The notes: generated by a model not told the origin, from the sequence alone. Shown: positions 51,922 to 60,780, counted from the first letter of the stretch. The stretch: DNA of 64,000 nt from Flavobacteriia bacterium (GCA_013373425.1 JABXHW010000050.1:25916-89915), one strand, 5' to 3'. Numbers and translations are program-made.

Positions 51922-52619
51922 TAGCTATTCGCTGCTTTTGCTTCGCAGTATGCGATGAATTTATCAACGTCTTTTGATTGGCGAGCGTCTGGGAACTCGT
52001 TCTTGAGGCGGTTGTAGAAACCAAGCGCTTTGTCCCAATTCTGAAGCATTTCAGCAGTTTGAGCCGCTTTCTCAAGAGCGATAGGTGTAGAGAACTCATT
52101 TCCTTCGGCATTCGCTGCCTTGGTGTAGTAGTCCAATGCATCCTCTGGCTGGTTCAACTCGTGGAATGCATCTCCAATAGCCTTCTTGGCTAGAACATTG
52201 AATACTCCATCACTTCCAGAGTACTTGTCCAAGTAAGCAATTGCATTGGTGAAATCGCCCAACTGCAAGTAGCAAAGACCTGCATAGTAGTTAGCGAGGT
52301 TTCCCGCATCTGTGCTTCCGAACTCATCAGCTACGTCCAAGAAACCCAAGTTACCGCCAGCACCATTCAATGCTTGTGTAAGTGAGTCTTGCTCGAAATA
52401 CTGCTGAGCTTCGTACATGGCCACTTGAGCTTCCTTTTCAGCAGGCTCAACCACATATTTCAAGTATCCAACGTATGCAGCGACAACTGCACCAGCAATA
52501 CCGATTACGTATAATATCTTGTTCCAGTTACCTTCAACATACTGCTCTGCTCTTGAGAGAGTCTGATCTACGTTATCAACTGGGCTAATTACGTCTTGTT
52601 GTTTCTTCTTTTTGGCCAT
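51921..52619 (-). CDS. TPR membrane protein (YfgM-like)
   Basis: 232 residues: a short lysine-rich cytoplasmic head, one membrane helix (WNKILYVIGIAGAVVAAYVGYL, about 32-53) and a periplasmic part with at least three TPR units (NYYAGLCYLQLGDFTNAIAYLDKY, IGDAFHELNQPEDALDYYTKA, WDKALGFYNRLKNEFP). Topology and length resemble YfgM, a partner of the Sec translocon and periplasmic chaperones. It is divergent from recF with a well-formed promoter. Coupling with ribH seems to be an operon habit of the phylum rather than a functional link. Confidence 0.85.
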   Translation of the reverse strand: MAKKKKQQDVISPVDNVDQTLSRAEQYVEGNWNKILYVIGIAGAVVAAYVGYLKYVVEPAEKEAQVAMYEAQQYFEQDSLTQALNGAGGNLGFLDVADEFGSTDAGNLANYYAGLCYLQLGDFTNAIAYLDKYSGSDGVFNVLAKKAIGDAFHELNQPEDALDYYTKAANAEGNEFSTPIALEKAAQTAEMLQNWDKALGFYNRLKNEFPDARQSKDVDKFIAYCEAKAANS

Positions 52620-52640
52620 TGTAGTCTATTTGACAGACGG

Positions 52641-52670
52641 CAAAAATACCATTTTTATCATACGCTCCAA
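52641..52670 (-). promoter_or_regulatory. Promoter of the TPR-ribH operon
   Basis: TTG-N19-TATTTTTG on the minus strand, the best promoter match in the window; the -7 box ends 21 nt before the ATG at 52619. Confidence 0.7.
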
Positions 52671-52674
52671 GTTC

Positions 52675-52703
52675 TTTGTGAGTCGGTCTTTCTTGTACTT
52701 TTG
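52675..52703 (+). promoter_or_regulatory. recF: Promoter of recF, leaderless layout
   Basis: TTTG-N17-TACTTTTG, with the -7 box ending 5 nt before the recF ATG. It sits 4 bp from the divergent TPR promoter. Confidence 0.65.
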
Positions 52704-52708
52704 AAGAC

Positions 52709-53830
52709 ATGAAAAAAGCCGTTGTTCGCAACCTCCATCTGCTTGATTTTAAGAATTATCCCGAAGCGAGCTTGGAATTCTCGCCGAAGGTGAATGTTTT
52801 TGTCGGCAATAATGGTGTGGGTAAAACGAACGTTTTGGATGCCATTCACTATCTATCGGTAACCAAAAGCTATTTCAATCCTATTGATTCACAGAACATC
52901 CGACACGACCAACCTTTTATGGTAATTGAAGGAGAATTTGAATCTGAGGGCGGGACCGACAAGATTTATTGTGGTCTCAAGCGAGGACAGAAAAAGGTTT
53001 TTTCAAAGAACAAGAAGGAGTATGAAAAGCTCGCTGACCATATTGGAGAGATTCCCCTTGTGATGATTTCCCCTTCCGACCGCGACCTAATTTTAGAGGG
53101 GTCTGAAACTCGCCGTAAATTCATGGATGGGGTTATCTCTCAGAGCGATAGGGTTTATTTGGATGATCTTCTGAATTACAACAAGGCCTTGACCCAACGC
53201 AATAGCCTGCTGAAGTACTTTGCAAAGAACAACACCTTCGATTCAGATCAACTGTCCATTTATGATGAGCAGCTCATCGAACGTGGCACCAGAATCCATG
53301 ACCGAAGAAAGCAATTCATGGATCAACTGGCTCCTATCATGCTTTCGGCGTACTCTAGCATAGCCCAGACGGATGAGCCCGTTTCAGTTGAATATGCTTC
53401 TAAGTTGAATGAAATGGATATGCGACAAGCTTTGCAAGATGCATTACAGAAAGATCGCGTGTTGCAATATTCTTCAACGGGTATCCATAAAGATGATTTG
53501 GCGTTCAAGCTCAGAGATTATCCTTTGAAGAAGGTGGGTTCCCAAGGACAGCAGAAGACCTTTACCATTGCATTGAAGCTCGCTCAGTTTGAATTTCTCA
53601 AAGAGGTGACCGGTAGAAAGCCAATCTTGCTTTTGGATGATATTTTCGATAAACTCGATGAAACCCGAGTGGAAGCCATTGTGAGTATGGTGAATGATCA
53701 CCGGTTCGGTCAGATTTTCATCACCGATACACACGAAGAGCGAACGGGGGGAATTGTGAAGCGCATTGCCGAAGAGAGCAAAGTGTTCAGCGTAGAAGCA
53801 GGAGGGAAGATAACAGAACTAGAAGGATGA
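52709..53830 (+). CDS. recF: DNA replication and repair protein RecF
   Basis: SMC-like ATPase that binds gapped DNA and acts with RecO and RecR. The 373 residues have the Walker A NNGVGKTNVLDAI (about 33-45), signature VGSQGQQKTFTIALKLAQ and Walker B PILLLDDIFDKLD, followed by D-loop FITDTHEER. The N-terminus begins with LHLLDFKNY as usual. Its stop overlaps the DUF721 start by 4 bp. Confidence 0.97.
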   Translation: MKKAVVRNLHLLDFKNYPEASLEFSPKVNVFVGNNGVGKTNVLDAIHYLSVTKSYFNPIDSQNIRHDQPFMVIEGEFESEGGTDKIYCGLKRGQKKVFSKNKKEYEKLADHIGEIPLVMISPSDRDLILEGSETRRKFMDGVISQSDRVYLDDLLNYNKALTQRNSLLKYFAKNNTFDSDQLSIYDEQLIERGTRIHDRRKQFMDQLAPIMLSAYSSIAQTDEPVSVEYASKLNEMDMRQALQDALQKDRVLQYSSTGIHKDDLAFKLRDYPLKKVGSQGQQKTFTIALKLAQFEFLKEVTGRKPILLLDDIFDKLDETRVEAIVSMVNDHRFGQIFITDTHEERTGGIVKRIAEESKVFSVEAGGKITELEG

Positions 53831-54120
53831 AGAATTCAAACGAGCAGAGTTTAGGAGATGCAATCCGACAGTTTTTGAAGCATCATGAGCTGAACGGCAA
53901 ACTGGCTGAAGCGGAAATTGTGGCGGCATGGTCGAAAGTTCTTGGACCTGCAATTGATCGACGTACAACTAAAATCAAACTTGAATCTGGTGGCGTGGTA
54001 TACGTTACTCTTGATTCATCCTCCCTTCGTCAGGAGTTGTCTATGCAGCGCACTAAACTTGTCGATGCCCTAAACGAGTCCATTGGTAAAGTGCTGGTTA
54101 AAGAAGTAATTCTATCTTGA
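53827..54120 (+). CDS. DUF721 (DciA-like) protein
   Basis: 97 residues with the DUF721 core: LGDAIRQFLKHHELNGKLAEAEIVAAWSKVLGPAI, then VTLDSSSLRQELSMQRTKLVDALNESIG. DUF721 includes DciA, the ancestral loader of the DnaB helicase, and is a common neighbour of recF, dnaN and gyrB. Translationally coupled to recF. A helicase-loading role is inferred from the family. Confidence 0.87.
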   Translation: MKNSNEQSLGDAIRQFLKHHELNGKLAEAEIVAAWSKVLGPAIDRRTTKIKLESGGVVYVTLDSSSLRQELSMQRTKLVDALNESIGKVLVKEVILS

Positions 54121-54124
54121 ATTC

Positions 54125-55144
54125 GTGAACCGACTCACCTTCCTATTTTTCTTCAACCTCATTACCATTTTCTCCTTCGCACAGGACGTGAAGGATACAC
54201 TTTGGCTTCGCGATGGGCAGGTGCTGTATGGTTCAATTACAGAATTAGATGTAGGTGTATTAAAGTTTGATGCTCAATCGATTGGAGATATTGAAGTGAA
54301 GCATTTCGACATTCTATCAATGTACTCCACTTCTAAGTTTTACCGACTCCGTTCCTTTAAGGGCTTCGAATATTATGGCTGGCTATTTCGAGGGGATACC
54401 GGAGAAGTTCGGATCTACAATTTGATGGATACAACAAGCGTGCAGCTCATAGAAATATCTACACTCAACTCGTACGAAGATGGCTTTCCTCAGCGCTGGT
54501 CTGGATTGATTGGCGCGGGCTATTCTTTCACAAGAAGCAGCAATATTGGTCGATTTAATATCGATGCGAGTGCACATTATAAAGGGGAAAGAGTGGAATA
54601 CGATTTCTCAGCAAATTCAATTCTCACTTCTGTAGATGAAGTGGTTTCCCGGGAGCGTGAGATTGGCTCTTTTGTAGGCAATCGCTTTGTTTCGCAACGC
54701 TGGTCGATTTTCTCTGCATTGAGTTATCAGCGAAATCAAACATTGGGATTGTTGTATCGTACTCAGGCGGGTGCGGGTATGACGTACAGGAGGTATTTGA
54801 ACAATCGTACACGTTTTGCGATTGGTGCCGGCGCTTTTTACAACTATGAAGAGAACTTTGAGAATGTGGCACTTTCATCGACAGAAGCGCCTATTCTGTT
54901 CAGTTTTCGATTCTTTAAGTATAGAGGAGCAAAGGTTTCATTGATTATAGAGCAACAGCTATTCATTGGGATTACCGAATCAGGACGTATCAGAAATGAT
55001 GGAGAAGTAAGCTTGAATTGGGAGTTGATAAACGATTTATCCCTGAACTTGAGCTTATATAACAACTACGACTCACAATCGCCATCCAATGGTGAAGCCT
55101 TGTTTGATTACGGTGTGGTGACTGGGATTTCTTATTCATTCTAA
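54125..55144 (+). CDS. DUF481 outer-membrane protein
   Basis: 339 residues starting at GTG 54125, 4 nt after the DUF721 stop. A signal peptide ends near SFAQD. A beta-sandwich-like domain (residues 20-115: LWLRDGQVLYGSITELDVGVLKFD) is followed by a beta-barrel of amphipathic strands ending in aromatic GVVTGISYSF, as in outer-membrane barrels. This is the DUF481 family architecture. Function is not known. It is placed in an operon with recF by position only. Confidence 0.75.
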   Translation: MNRLTFLFFFNLITIFSFAQDVKDTLWLRDGQVLYGSITELDVGVLKFDAQSIGDIEVKHFDILSMYSTSKFYRLRSFKGFEYYGWLFRGDTGEVRIYNLMDTTSVQLIEISTLNSYEDGFPQRWSGLIGAGYSFTRSSNIGRFNIDASAHYKGERVEYDFSANSILTSVDEVVSREREIGSFVGNRFVSQRWSIFSALSYQRNQTLGLLYRTQAGAGMTYRRYLNNRTRFAIGAGAFYNYEENFENVALSSTEAPILFSFRFFKYRGAKVSLIIEQQLFIGITESGRIRNDGEVSLNWELINDLSLNLSLYNNYDSQSPSNGEALFDYGVVTGISYSF

Positions 55145-55146
55145 CA

Positions 55147-55839
55147 ATGAACAGAAAAGGTCTCGTTTTTATCGCGATATTCTTTGCTCTGAGTGCTGTC
55201 GTCTCTGGTCAGATTCGAAGGGAATACTGGACTGACATTATGGGTGAGACGAGTGCAAGTGGACGCTCAGAAATCTTATTTGAGTTGAGCACGCGTGCGA
55301 ATTCTGAAACGCAAAATATCCATCAAGTGCTAGCAAGAGCTACGGTCGACTATCAATGGACAGATTCATGGAAAGCAGTTGGCGGTCTGGCTTTCGCACA
55401 GACACTTTTATTGGCGCCCTCCGATTTTCTTTTTGAGGCTCGTCCATTTATCGGACTCGAGTATGTCTACGTTGAATTTGGATGGATTGAACTCTCTGTA
55501 CTCGCTCGAAACGAGCTTAGAATGAACTATTTACGAGCGGGAGGGGACTTACAGGAATCTTACGCCAATCGACTTAGAGTTCGCCCGGGTTTACAGATTC
55601 GACCTTTTAGGCAAGGGAATCTTGAGGGATTGGTTCTTTTTGGTGATGCAGAGCTGCTATCAGAAAAGGTATTTGACTTCCCTACATCCCAGGCAACAGG
55701 CCGATATCGTATGGGATTGCAGTATGCCTTGAACGAAAGATGGACATTGGAAGGAAGCTACTTTATGGAGAGAGGTCTGTCTACCTGGGGCAGCTTTTAC
55801 AGAGATGTGTATCGCCTTTCTGCTACATACACTTGGTAA
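55147..55839 (+). CDS. DUF2490-like outer-membrane beta-barrel
   Basis: 230 residues; signal peptide cut near VVSGQ. The mature part has alternating amphipathic strands, among them RRYYWTDIMG-like start IRREYWTDIMG, RLRVRPGLQIRPF and the final YRLSATYTW with C-terminal aromatic. This matches the DUF2490 type of small barrels. The gene starts 2 nt after the DUF481 stop and is followed 20 nt later by an octamer repeat array. Confidence 0.7.
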   Translation: MNRKGLVFIAIFFALSAVVSGQIRREYWTDIMGETSASGRSEILFELSTRANSETQNIHQVLARATVDYQWTDSWKAVGGLAFAQTLLLAPSDFLFEARPFIGLEYVYVEFGWIELSVLARNELRMNYLRAGGDLQESYANRLRVRPGLQIRPFRQGNLEGLVLFGDAELLSEKVFDFPTSQATGRYRMGLQYALNERWTLEGSYFMERGLSTWGSFYRDVYRLSATYTW

Positions 55840-55859
55840 ACCCACACACGCCTCTGCAT

Positions 55860-55899
55860 CCACACTTCCCCACTTCCGCACCTCCGTACGTCCCCACGT
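55860..55899. repeat. Octamer array CCNNACNT
   Basis: Five 8-bp units (CCACACTT, CCCCACTT, CCGCACCT, CCGTACGT, CCCCACGT); decayed units reach back to 55841. It fills the gap between the DUF2490 stop and the ndk terminator. Confidence 0.85.
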
Positions 55900-55936
55900 A
55901 AAAAAAAATCCCCCAGCGCCGAGAAACACTGGGGGA
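55900..55936 (-). terminator. ndk: Terminator of ndk
   Basis: TCCCCCAG-TGTTTCTCGGCG-CTGGGGGA with a run of nine T on the minus strand, 24 nt after the ndk stop. Confidence 0.88.
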
Positions 55937-55960
55937 CTAAAATATCTGTTGTCTTCTACC

Positions 55961-56380
55961 TTAGTAGCGCTCGCGAGCTGAGAAGAAGAAGTTTCCTTCG
56001 ATTTCAGCGTTTTCGTCGCTGTCAGATCCGTGAACCGCGTTAGCAGCGATGCTAGTTGCGAAAAGCTTACGGATAGTTCCTTCGTCAGCTTTTGCTGGGT
56101 CGGTGTTACCGATAAGTGTACGGAAGTCAGCTACAGCGTTGTCCTTTTCAAGGATAGCAGCTACAATGTGACCGCTTGTCATGTATTCAACGAGCTCTCC
56201 GAAGAACGGACGCTCTTTGTGAACAGCGTAGAACTGTCCTGCATCACGACGGCTCAATTGAGTCATTTTCATTGAAACGATACGGAATCCTGCTTCATTG
56301 ATTTTAGCAAGGATAGCACCGATGTGGCCATTTTCAACCGCATCTGGCTTGATCATCGTGAAGGTTCTGTTACCAGCCAT
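55961..56380 (-). CDS. ndk: Nucleoside diphosphate kinase
   Basis: Cytoplasmic enzyme equalising NTP pools through a phosphohistidine. 139 residues: N-terminal [34 protein letters not shown] and the active-site [15 protein letters not shown] with His117. Length is normal. TACTTTCG on the minus strand about 40 nt upstream is a weak promoter candidate. Confidence 0.97.
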   Translation of the reverse strand: MAGNRTFTMIKPDAVENGHIGAILAKINEAGFRIVSMKMTQLSRRDAGQFYAVHKERPFFGELVEYMTSGHIVAAILEKDNAVADFRTLIGNTDPAKADEGTIRKLFATSIAANAVHGSDSDENAEIEGNFFFSARERY

Positions 56381-56470
56381 AATTTCTTGTCGATTAATCG
56401 TAATTCGGCCGCGAAAGTACTTATTTCCGCATAAAATCTCACCCTGTCAAAGTAAACTTTGCGTAAACTT

Positions 56471-57343
56471 TTACATGGAGGCGATGATTTGAAGAGAATG
56501 TTCAATCATCTCATCAACAACGCTTTGCGGATTAGGATGGAATTCCCCGTTCATTCGATTCGCCAAGAGAGCAGAAATGCTGAGTGCGTCGTGGCCCAAG
56601 ATGTCGGCCAACCCGTAGATACCTGCCGTTTCCATTTCGAGATTTGTCAATCTTGAATCATCAGATAAGCGGAAGTTCGCAAATCGATGGAATCGCTCGC
56701 TTGTTGGGTTAGTAAGGCGTAGTGCCCTTCCTTGTGGGGCATAGAACCCTGGCATAGTAAGCGTATGGCCTGTGCGGTACTTTTCAGAGGAGAATGCAGC
56801 TAGCAGTGAGTCAGAAGCGTGCGCGATATAGGGGAGTGGGAGGCCTTCCAAATGCTCTTGTAAACGAATAGCGTCGGTTTGATCCGAAGAGGTGCTGCCA
56901 TAAAAGTGGAGCAAATCGTCGTAACCGAAAGCTGACAATGAAACCAACCATGTCCCTAAGTCAATATCGCTTTGAAGTGCTCCAGATGTTCCTAAGCGTA
57001 TGAATCGCAAAGAGGTATGATCCTGCTTCACTCTTCGCGTCTTCAAATCAATATTGACTAATGCATCGAGCTCGTGCAAGACAATGTCCACATTATCAGT
57101 CCCGATTCCTGTTGAAATGACGGTGAGTCTGGTGCCTTTGTAAGTTCCCGTATGCGTGACAAATTCGCGATGTCCCTTTTTGAATTCAATAGAATCAAAG
57201 TGTTTTGAAACTTCGGAGACACGGTCGGGGTCACCAACGGTGATGATGGTATGTGCTATATCCTCCGGTAGAAGGTGCAAATGATACACGGATCCATCCG
57301 GATTCAATATCAATTCTGAGGGGCCAAGTTGATTTCTTTCCAC
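56471..57343 (-). CDS. Nucleoside phosphorylase (uridine/purine type)
   Basis: 290 residues of the PNP_UDP_1 superfamily, starting at GTG 57343. Motifs: ITVGDPDRVSEVSKHF (phosphate-binding region), VISTGIGTDNVDIVLHELDAL, RLGTSGALQ and LEMETAGIYGLADILG (ribose/base site with MExE). Cleaves nucleosides to base and pentose-1-phosphate; uridine is the likelier substrate but this is not certain. TAATTTCG ends 5 nt before the GTG. Confidence 0.88.
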   Translation of the reverse strand: MERNQLGPSELILNPDGSVYHLHLLPEDIAHTIITVGDPDRVSEVSKHFDSIEFKKGHREFVTHTGTYKGTRLTVISTGIGTDNVDIVLHELDALVNIDLKTRRVKQDHTSLRFIRLGTSGALQSDIDLGTWLVSLSAFGYDDLLHFYGSTSSDQTDAIRLQEHLEGLPLPYIAHASDSLLAAFSSEKYRTGHTLTMPGFYAPQGRALRLTNPTSERFHRFANFRLSDDSRLTNLEMETAGIYGLADILGHDALSISALLANRMNGEFHPNPQSVVDEMIEHSLQIIASM

Positions 57344-57348
57344 GTGTC

Positions 57349-57356
57349 CGAAATTA
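57349..57356 (-). promoter_or_regulatory. -7-like box just before the nucleoside phosphorylase
   Basis: TAATTTCG on the minus strand, 5 nt before the GTG start, again a leaderless layout. Confidence 0.35.
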
Positions 57357-57383
57357 CGTATTAGGAACCACGGGGAAAAGTCC

Positions 57384-57391
57384 TACTTTTG
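57384..57391 (+). promoter_or_regulatory. -7 box of the universal stress gene
   Basis: TACTTTTG fully matches TAnnTTTG; 30 nt before the ATG at 57422. It lies about 28 bp from the divergent box of the phosphorylase. Confidence 0.45.
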
Positions 57392-57421
57392 GTTCAAGTT
57401 GAAATCAACATAAATACACCA

Positions 57422-58297
57422 ATGAGTAAGAACACGAACCGCATTCTAGTGCCAGTTGGCTTCTCTGAGCAGTCGATTACAGCACTGACGCACGCCATTT
57501 CTATTGCACAAAAGACCAACTCTGAGATCACCCTATTATCGGTAATTGAAGATGCTGGCTTGTTCTCTCGACTTTTCGGCAGTGAAGTAGAAAAGCACGA
57601 AGAAAGAATGAAAGAGGAAGCTACCAAGAAGCTCGAAGAGCTCATCGAGGCAAACTCTGGTTCTGGCGTTCGAATGAATCATATGACGGCGAAGGGCACC
57701 GTTTATTCTGAGATTTCAGAAGTAGCGGATATGCTCGACGTTGACTTGGTAGTGATGGGAACTACGGGTAAACCAAATAACGTTCGCGGAAGCGTTGTAG
57801 GTTCGAATACCTATCGCGTGGTTAACAACGTAAAGCCACCAGTAATGACTATCCCAGGCGGCGAAACTCCACGTCCTATTAAGAGAATCATTTTCCCACT
57901 CGTCCTCGACCGTCGCTCTCGTGAGAAGGTCGGACCGGCGCTTCACTATGCGCGCATCTTTGGCGCTGAGATTCGCATCGTAGGTGTGTCTAGGTCTAAA
58001 GAGGAAGCCAAGAAGCTTCAGCTCAATTTGAACCAGACTATGAAATTCATCGCTGACGCTGGAACGAAAGTGGAAGGCGAAATCATTCGCGATGAAGGTA
58101 AAGGGGTGGCAGAAGCTACTTTGGAATACTCACATAAAGAGAATGGAGATCTTCTCATCATCATGGAAGAAGGAGATCAAGGAATCTTCCGCCTTCGCAG
58201 CAGCGATGTGGAGAAAATCCTTTACGGTTCTAAGATGCCGGTGATGTCCGTTACTCCATCCAAAGCGAAATACGAGAATCAATTCTCAAACTTTTAA
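57422..58297 (+). CDS. Tandem universal stress protein
   Basis: 291 residues with two Usp domains. The start at ATG 57422 (MSKNTNRILVPVGFSEQS) is the classic Usp N-terminus; the ORF-track start is upstream in the leader. Domain 1 (1-150) has DVDLVVMGTTG and GSVVGSNTYRVVNN, the ATP-binding loop pattern. Domain 2 (155-291) is degenerate in that loop (GDLLIIMEEGDQG). Usp proteins help survival in starvation and oxidative stress. Followed directly by an octamer array and a bidirectional terminator. Confidence 0.9.
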   Translation: MSKNTNRILVPVGFSEQSITALTHAISIAQKTNSEITLLSVIEDAGLFSRLFGSEVEKHEERMKEEATKKLEELIEANSGSGVRMNHMTAKGTVYSEISEVADMLDVDLVVMGTTGKPNNVRGSVVGSNTYRVVNNVKPPVMTIPGGETPRPIKRIIFPLVLDRRSREKVGPALHYARIFGAEIRIVGVSRSKEEAKKLQLNLNQTMKFIADAGTKVEGEIIRDEGKGVAEATLEYSHKENGDLLIIMEEGDQGIFRLRSSDVEKILYGSKMPVMSVTPSKAKYENQFSNF

Positions 58298-58333
58298 CGT
58301 GGATACGCGCATGCGTGGATACGTGTAAACGTA
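58298..58333. repeat. Octamer array CGTGNNNN starting at the Usp stop codon
   Basis: CGTGGATA, CGCGCATG, CGTGGATA, CGTGTAAA, then CGTAAA. The first unit begins on the base after the TAA stop. Confidence 0.8.
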
Positions 58334-58371
58334 AAAAAAAAAAGCCTCCCGAATTTCAGGAGGCTTTTTTA
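58333..58371. terminator. Bidirectional terminator
   Basis: AAAAGCCTCC-CGAATTTCA-GGAGGCTTTTTT with A and T runs on either side; serves both the Usp gene and the LamG T9SS gene. Confidence 0.9.
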
Positions 58372-58387
58372 TTGGAATTAATCGAAC

Positions 58388-59758
58388 CTATCGACTGAGT
58401 ACCACTTTGCGAACACCGCGCTTCTTCTCGTCGGTGATTTCTACATAGTAAACCCCTTCAGGTTGAGTCAATATGATTTTGGTGGTTCCGGTCACTTGTG
58501 CTCCGTAAACCAGAACACCAGTGCTGGTGAAGATCTTTAGGTCATACGCCCCGTCGGCTGGAATGTCAATAGTAAATGTTCCGTCGGTTGTGGGGTTGGG
58601 ATAGAGGCTGAACTCCATGGGTTCCCATTCGGTTTGACCAATACCTGTAACTGCCTTACAAGCCGAAGTGTCGGTGCAAGCTCCGCTCGTTACTATCACA
58701 GCATAGGAGCCATTTGCGCTGGCGGTGAAGGTGGAGGAGGTCGCTCCATTGATAGGAGTGAAGCCATTGGAGCAATCTACCCATTGCCACGCATCTGCTG
58801 TAGATGCAGCAGTGAGTACAGAGTCCGTGACAGTCACTGAAGTGTCATTTGGTGTAATGGTTACCTGATAGTTAATGATGGAATCACAACCACTGCTGGC
58901 TTGAACGGTATCGGCGTAAGCACCACTCATAGTGACTAATTGTCCAGAGGAAGGAAGGGTAACGCTATTGCAGCCGCTGAGTGTATCATAGGAAGTAACT
59001 CCTCCAGAATTCAAGACTGTGCTTCCGTTCACCCAATTGGATCCAGAACCATTCAGACTGAAGTTGTTCAAGGTTCCGTTGTTGCCAAAGCCATCGTCGA
59101 TAACAGTAGTTAGACCGGCATTATTCCCTCCCGCTGTTCCTTGGTTGAAGCGATAGTAAAGCTTCAAGGCGTTTGGAGCTGCACAGTATTCGTCGTTGGC
59201 TGAAGCCTGAATATCGTTGGCTGAAAGTGCTGTATTCCAAACTCGAACTTCATCGATGTCTCCATCAAAAAAGTTGACTCCATCAATACGACGACCGATG
59301 GTGATGCCTAGACCAGTCCCGGTATTCACTCCTGTAAGCGATCCAGTGGTTTCTAAGCTGCCATCAATATAGAGTCTGGTATTAGGAGAAGCAGATGGAT
59401 CGTATGTAACCGCCACATGGTGCCAGTTTCCATCATTTACAGCTGTCGTTCCGCTAACGCCCATTCCTCCAATCTCTATGCGTATGGAATTGCTCCACAA
59501 AAGATTCAAGGTAAAGCGTTGACCCGTTGTGAAGGTCCCGTAATCTATTATCACTTTTTGAACTCCTCCTGCATTGGGGTTGCAATTTGCAGTTGTCCTG
59601 ATGTGCGCCTCAATAGTACGGGCACCGTTACCTGTAATTGCACCGTATGAGCTTGAGACGAAATCGTCTGCTCCATCAAAGTTCAGAGCTCGCTGTTGAG
59701 CAAATGAAATAGTGGAAATCACCGCTAGCGCTGCGGCGTAGAGTAGTTTTGTCTTCAT
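58388..59758 (-). CDS. LamG-domain protein with T9SS sorting signal
   Basis: 456 residues; start at ATG 59758 (MKTKLLYAAALAVIS) gives a good signal peptide ending near SFAQQ, while the longer ORF adds a non-signal leader. Residues 25-190 form a concanavalin-like LamG domain (FDGADDFVSSS, WHHVAVTYD, LYIDGSLETTG, IGRRIDG, GDIDEVRVWN). An Ig-like region with a Cys pair follows. The end is a T9SS sorting domain (LYPNPTTDGTFTID, GVYYVEITDE). Predicted glycan- or ligand-binding surface protein. Confidence 0.87.
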   Translation of the reverse strand: MKTKLLYAAALAVISTISFAQQRALNFDGADDFVSSSYGAITGNGARTIEAHIRTTANCNPNAGGVQKVIIDYGTFTTGQRFTLNLLWSNSIRIEIGGMGVSGTTAVNDGNWHHVAVTYDPSASPNTRLYIDGSLETTGSLTGVNTGTGLGITIGRRIDGVNFFDGDIDEVRVWNTALSANDIQASANDEYCAAPNALKLYYRFNQGTAGGNNAGLTTVIDDGFGNNGTLNNFSLNGSGSNWVNGSTVLNSGGVTSYDTLSGCNSVTLPSSGQLVTMSGAYADTVQASSGCDSIINYQVTITPNDTSVTVTDSVLTAASTADAWQWVDCSNGFTPINGATSSTFTASANGSYAVIVTSGACTDTSACKAVTGIGQTEWEPMEFSLYPNPTTDGTFTIDIPADGAYDLKIFTSTGVLVYGAQVTGTTKIILTQPEGVYYVEITDEKKRGVRKVVLSR

Positions 59759-59958
59759 AAATCCGTTTCGAAGATGGTTAGTTTCATCAAGTATATGACG
59801 AATGAGAAAATTAGCAATGTTTTTAAACATAGTGTTACAGATTTCAACATTTGTAATGAAGGAGTTTCATCTAATTGAAAATCAGTACATTTAGGCGAAT
59901 CTCACTTGCTCGTTCGAATTGTCAGGATACTCCTTCGCATTAATTGGACGTCTTGATT

Positions 59959-59966
59959 TACCTTCG
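59959..59966 (+). promoter_or_regulatory. kdsB: -7-like box upstream of kdsB
   Basis: TACCTTCG, 20 nt before the kdsB ATG. The next bases read ATGGCTCAACAACCGCTACC, a 7-codon ORF whose TGA overlaps the kdsB ATG. Confidence 0.3.
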
Positions 59967-59986
59967 ATGGCTCAACAACCGCTACC

Positions 59987-60736
59987 ATGAGAACTCTTGC
60001 CATAATCCCCGCCCGTTACGCATCTACGCGCTTTCCGGGAAAACCATTGGTCGATTTAGTAGGTAAATCCATGATTCGTCGTGTGTATGAACGCGCGAGC
60101 ATGGGGTGTGATGAAGTTCTGGTGGCCACCGACGATAATCGAATATTAGAAGAAGTAGAGAGCTTCGGCGGAAATGTGGTAATGACATCAACCAATCATT
60201 CTACAGGAACAAATAGATGTTTAGAGGCCTATGAGATTTGGCGCATCAATGCTGGGGCTGATGTGGATGTGGTTATCAATGTTCAAGGCGATGAACCGAT
60301 GTTGAACCCCACATCACTTCGTACGCTTGTACACCCTTTCGTGAATCCTGATTGCGACATGTCTACTTTGGTGAAACCCGTGAAGAACGCGGAGGATCTG
60401 AAGAACCCGAACAATGTTTTCGTAACGATTAATCAGAACGGACAGGCTTTATATTTCAGTCGACACCCTATCCCATTCGTGCGTGGAGTTGAGATGGAGA
60501 ATTGGCTCTCTAAAGTTGATTTCTTCCAACATATCGGTCTCTACGCATTCCGACCTAAAACACTGCGTGACTTTGCCTCCATGGCCATGGGAGATCTTGA
60601 AAAAGCCGAATCACTAGAACAACTGCGCTGGCTAGAAGGCGGACATGAAATCTACTGCGGATTAGTACAGGAGGTATCGGTGAGTGTTGATACGCCAGAG
60701 GATGCGGAGACGGTGAGGGCGATGTTGGGGGAGTAG
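59987..60736 (+). CDS. kdsB: CMP-KDO synthetase
   Basis: 3-Deoxy-manno-octulosonate cytidylyltransferase: activates KDO for lipopolysaccharide inner core. 249 residues with IIPARYASTRFPGKPL, VLVATDDNRI, MTSTNHSTGTNRCLE, VINVQGDEPML and YFSRHPIPFVRG, all diagnostic. Normal length. It shows the cell has an LPS-type outer membrane. Composite repeat element C begins 5 nt after the stop. Confidence 0.97.
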   Translation: MRTLAIIPARYASTRFPGKPLVDLVGKSMIRRVYERASMGCDEVLVATDDNRILEEVESFGGNVVMTSTNHSTGTNRCLEAYEIWRINAGADVDVVINVQGDEPMLNPTSLRTLVHPFVNPDCDMSTLVKPVKNAEDLKNPNNVFVTINQNGQALYFSRHPIPFVRGVEMENWLSKVDFFQHIGLYAFRPKTLRDFASMAMGDLEKAESLEQLRWLEGGHEIYCGLVQEVSVSVDTPEDAETVRAMLGE

Positions 60737-60740
60737 GGGA

Positions 60741-60780
60741 TTGGTACTGGGTACAACATTTCACAGCTAGGGGTAAGCTC
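60741..60780. repeat. Core and GTACTGG heptamer of composite element C (inverted)
   Basis: TTGGTACTGGGTACAAC, then a diverged core ending GGGGTAAGCTC. It is the reverse complement of the core layout at 40193 and 63906, but the middle of the core is poorly kept. Confidence 0.65.

Noticed and set aside
59967-59990. Seven-codon leader ORF (MAQQPLP) overlapping kdsB start
   Set aside because: The -7-like box abuts its ATG, so the transcript would probably start inside or after it; could be chance.
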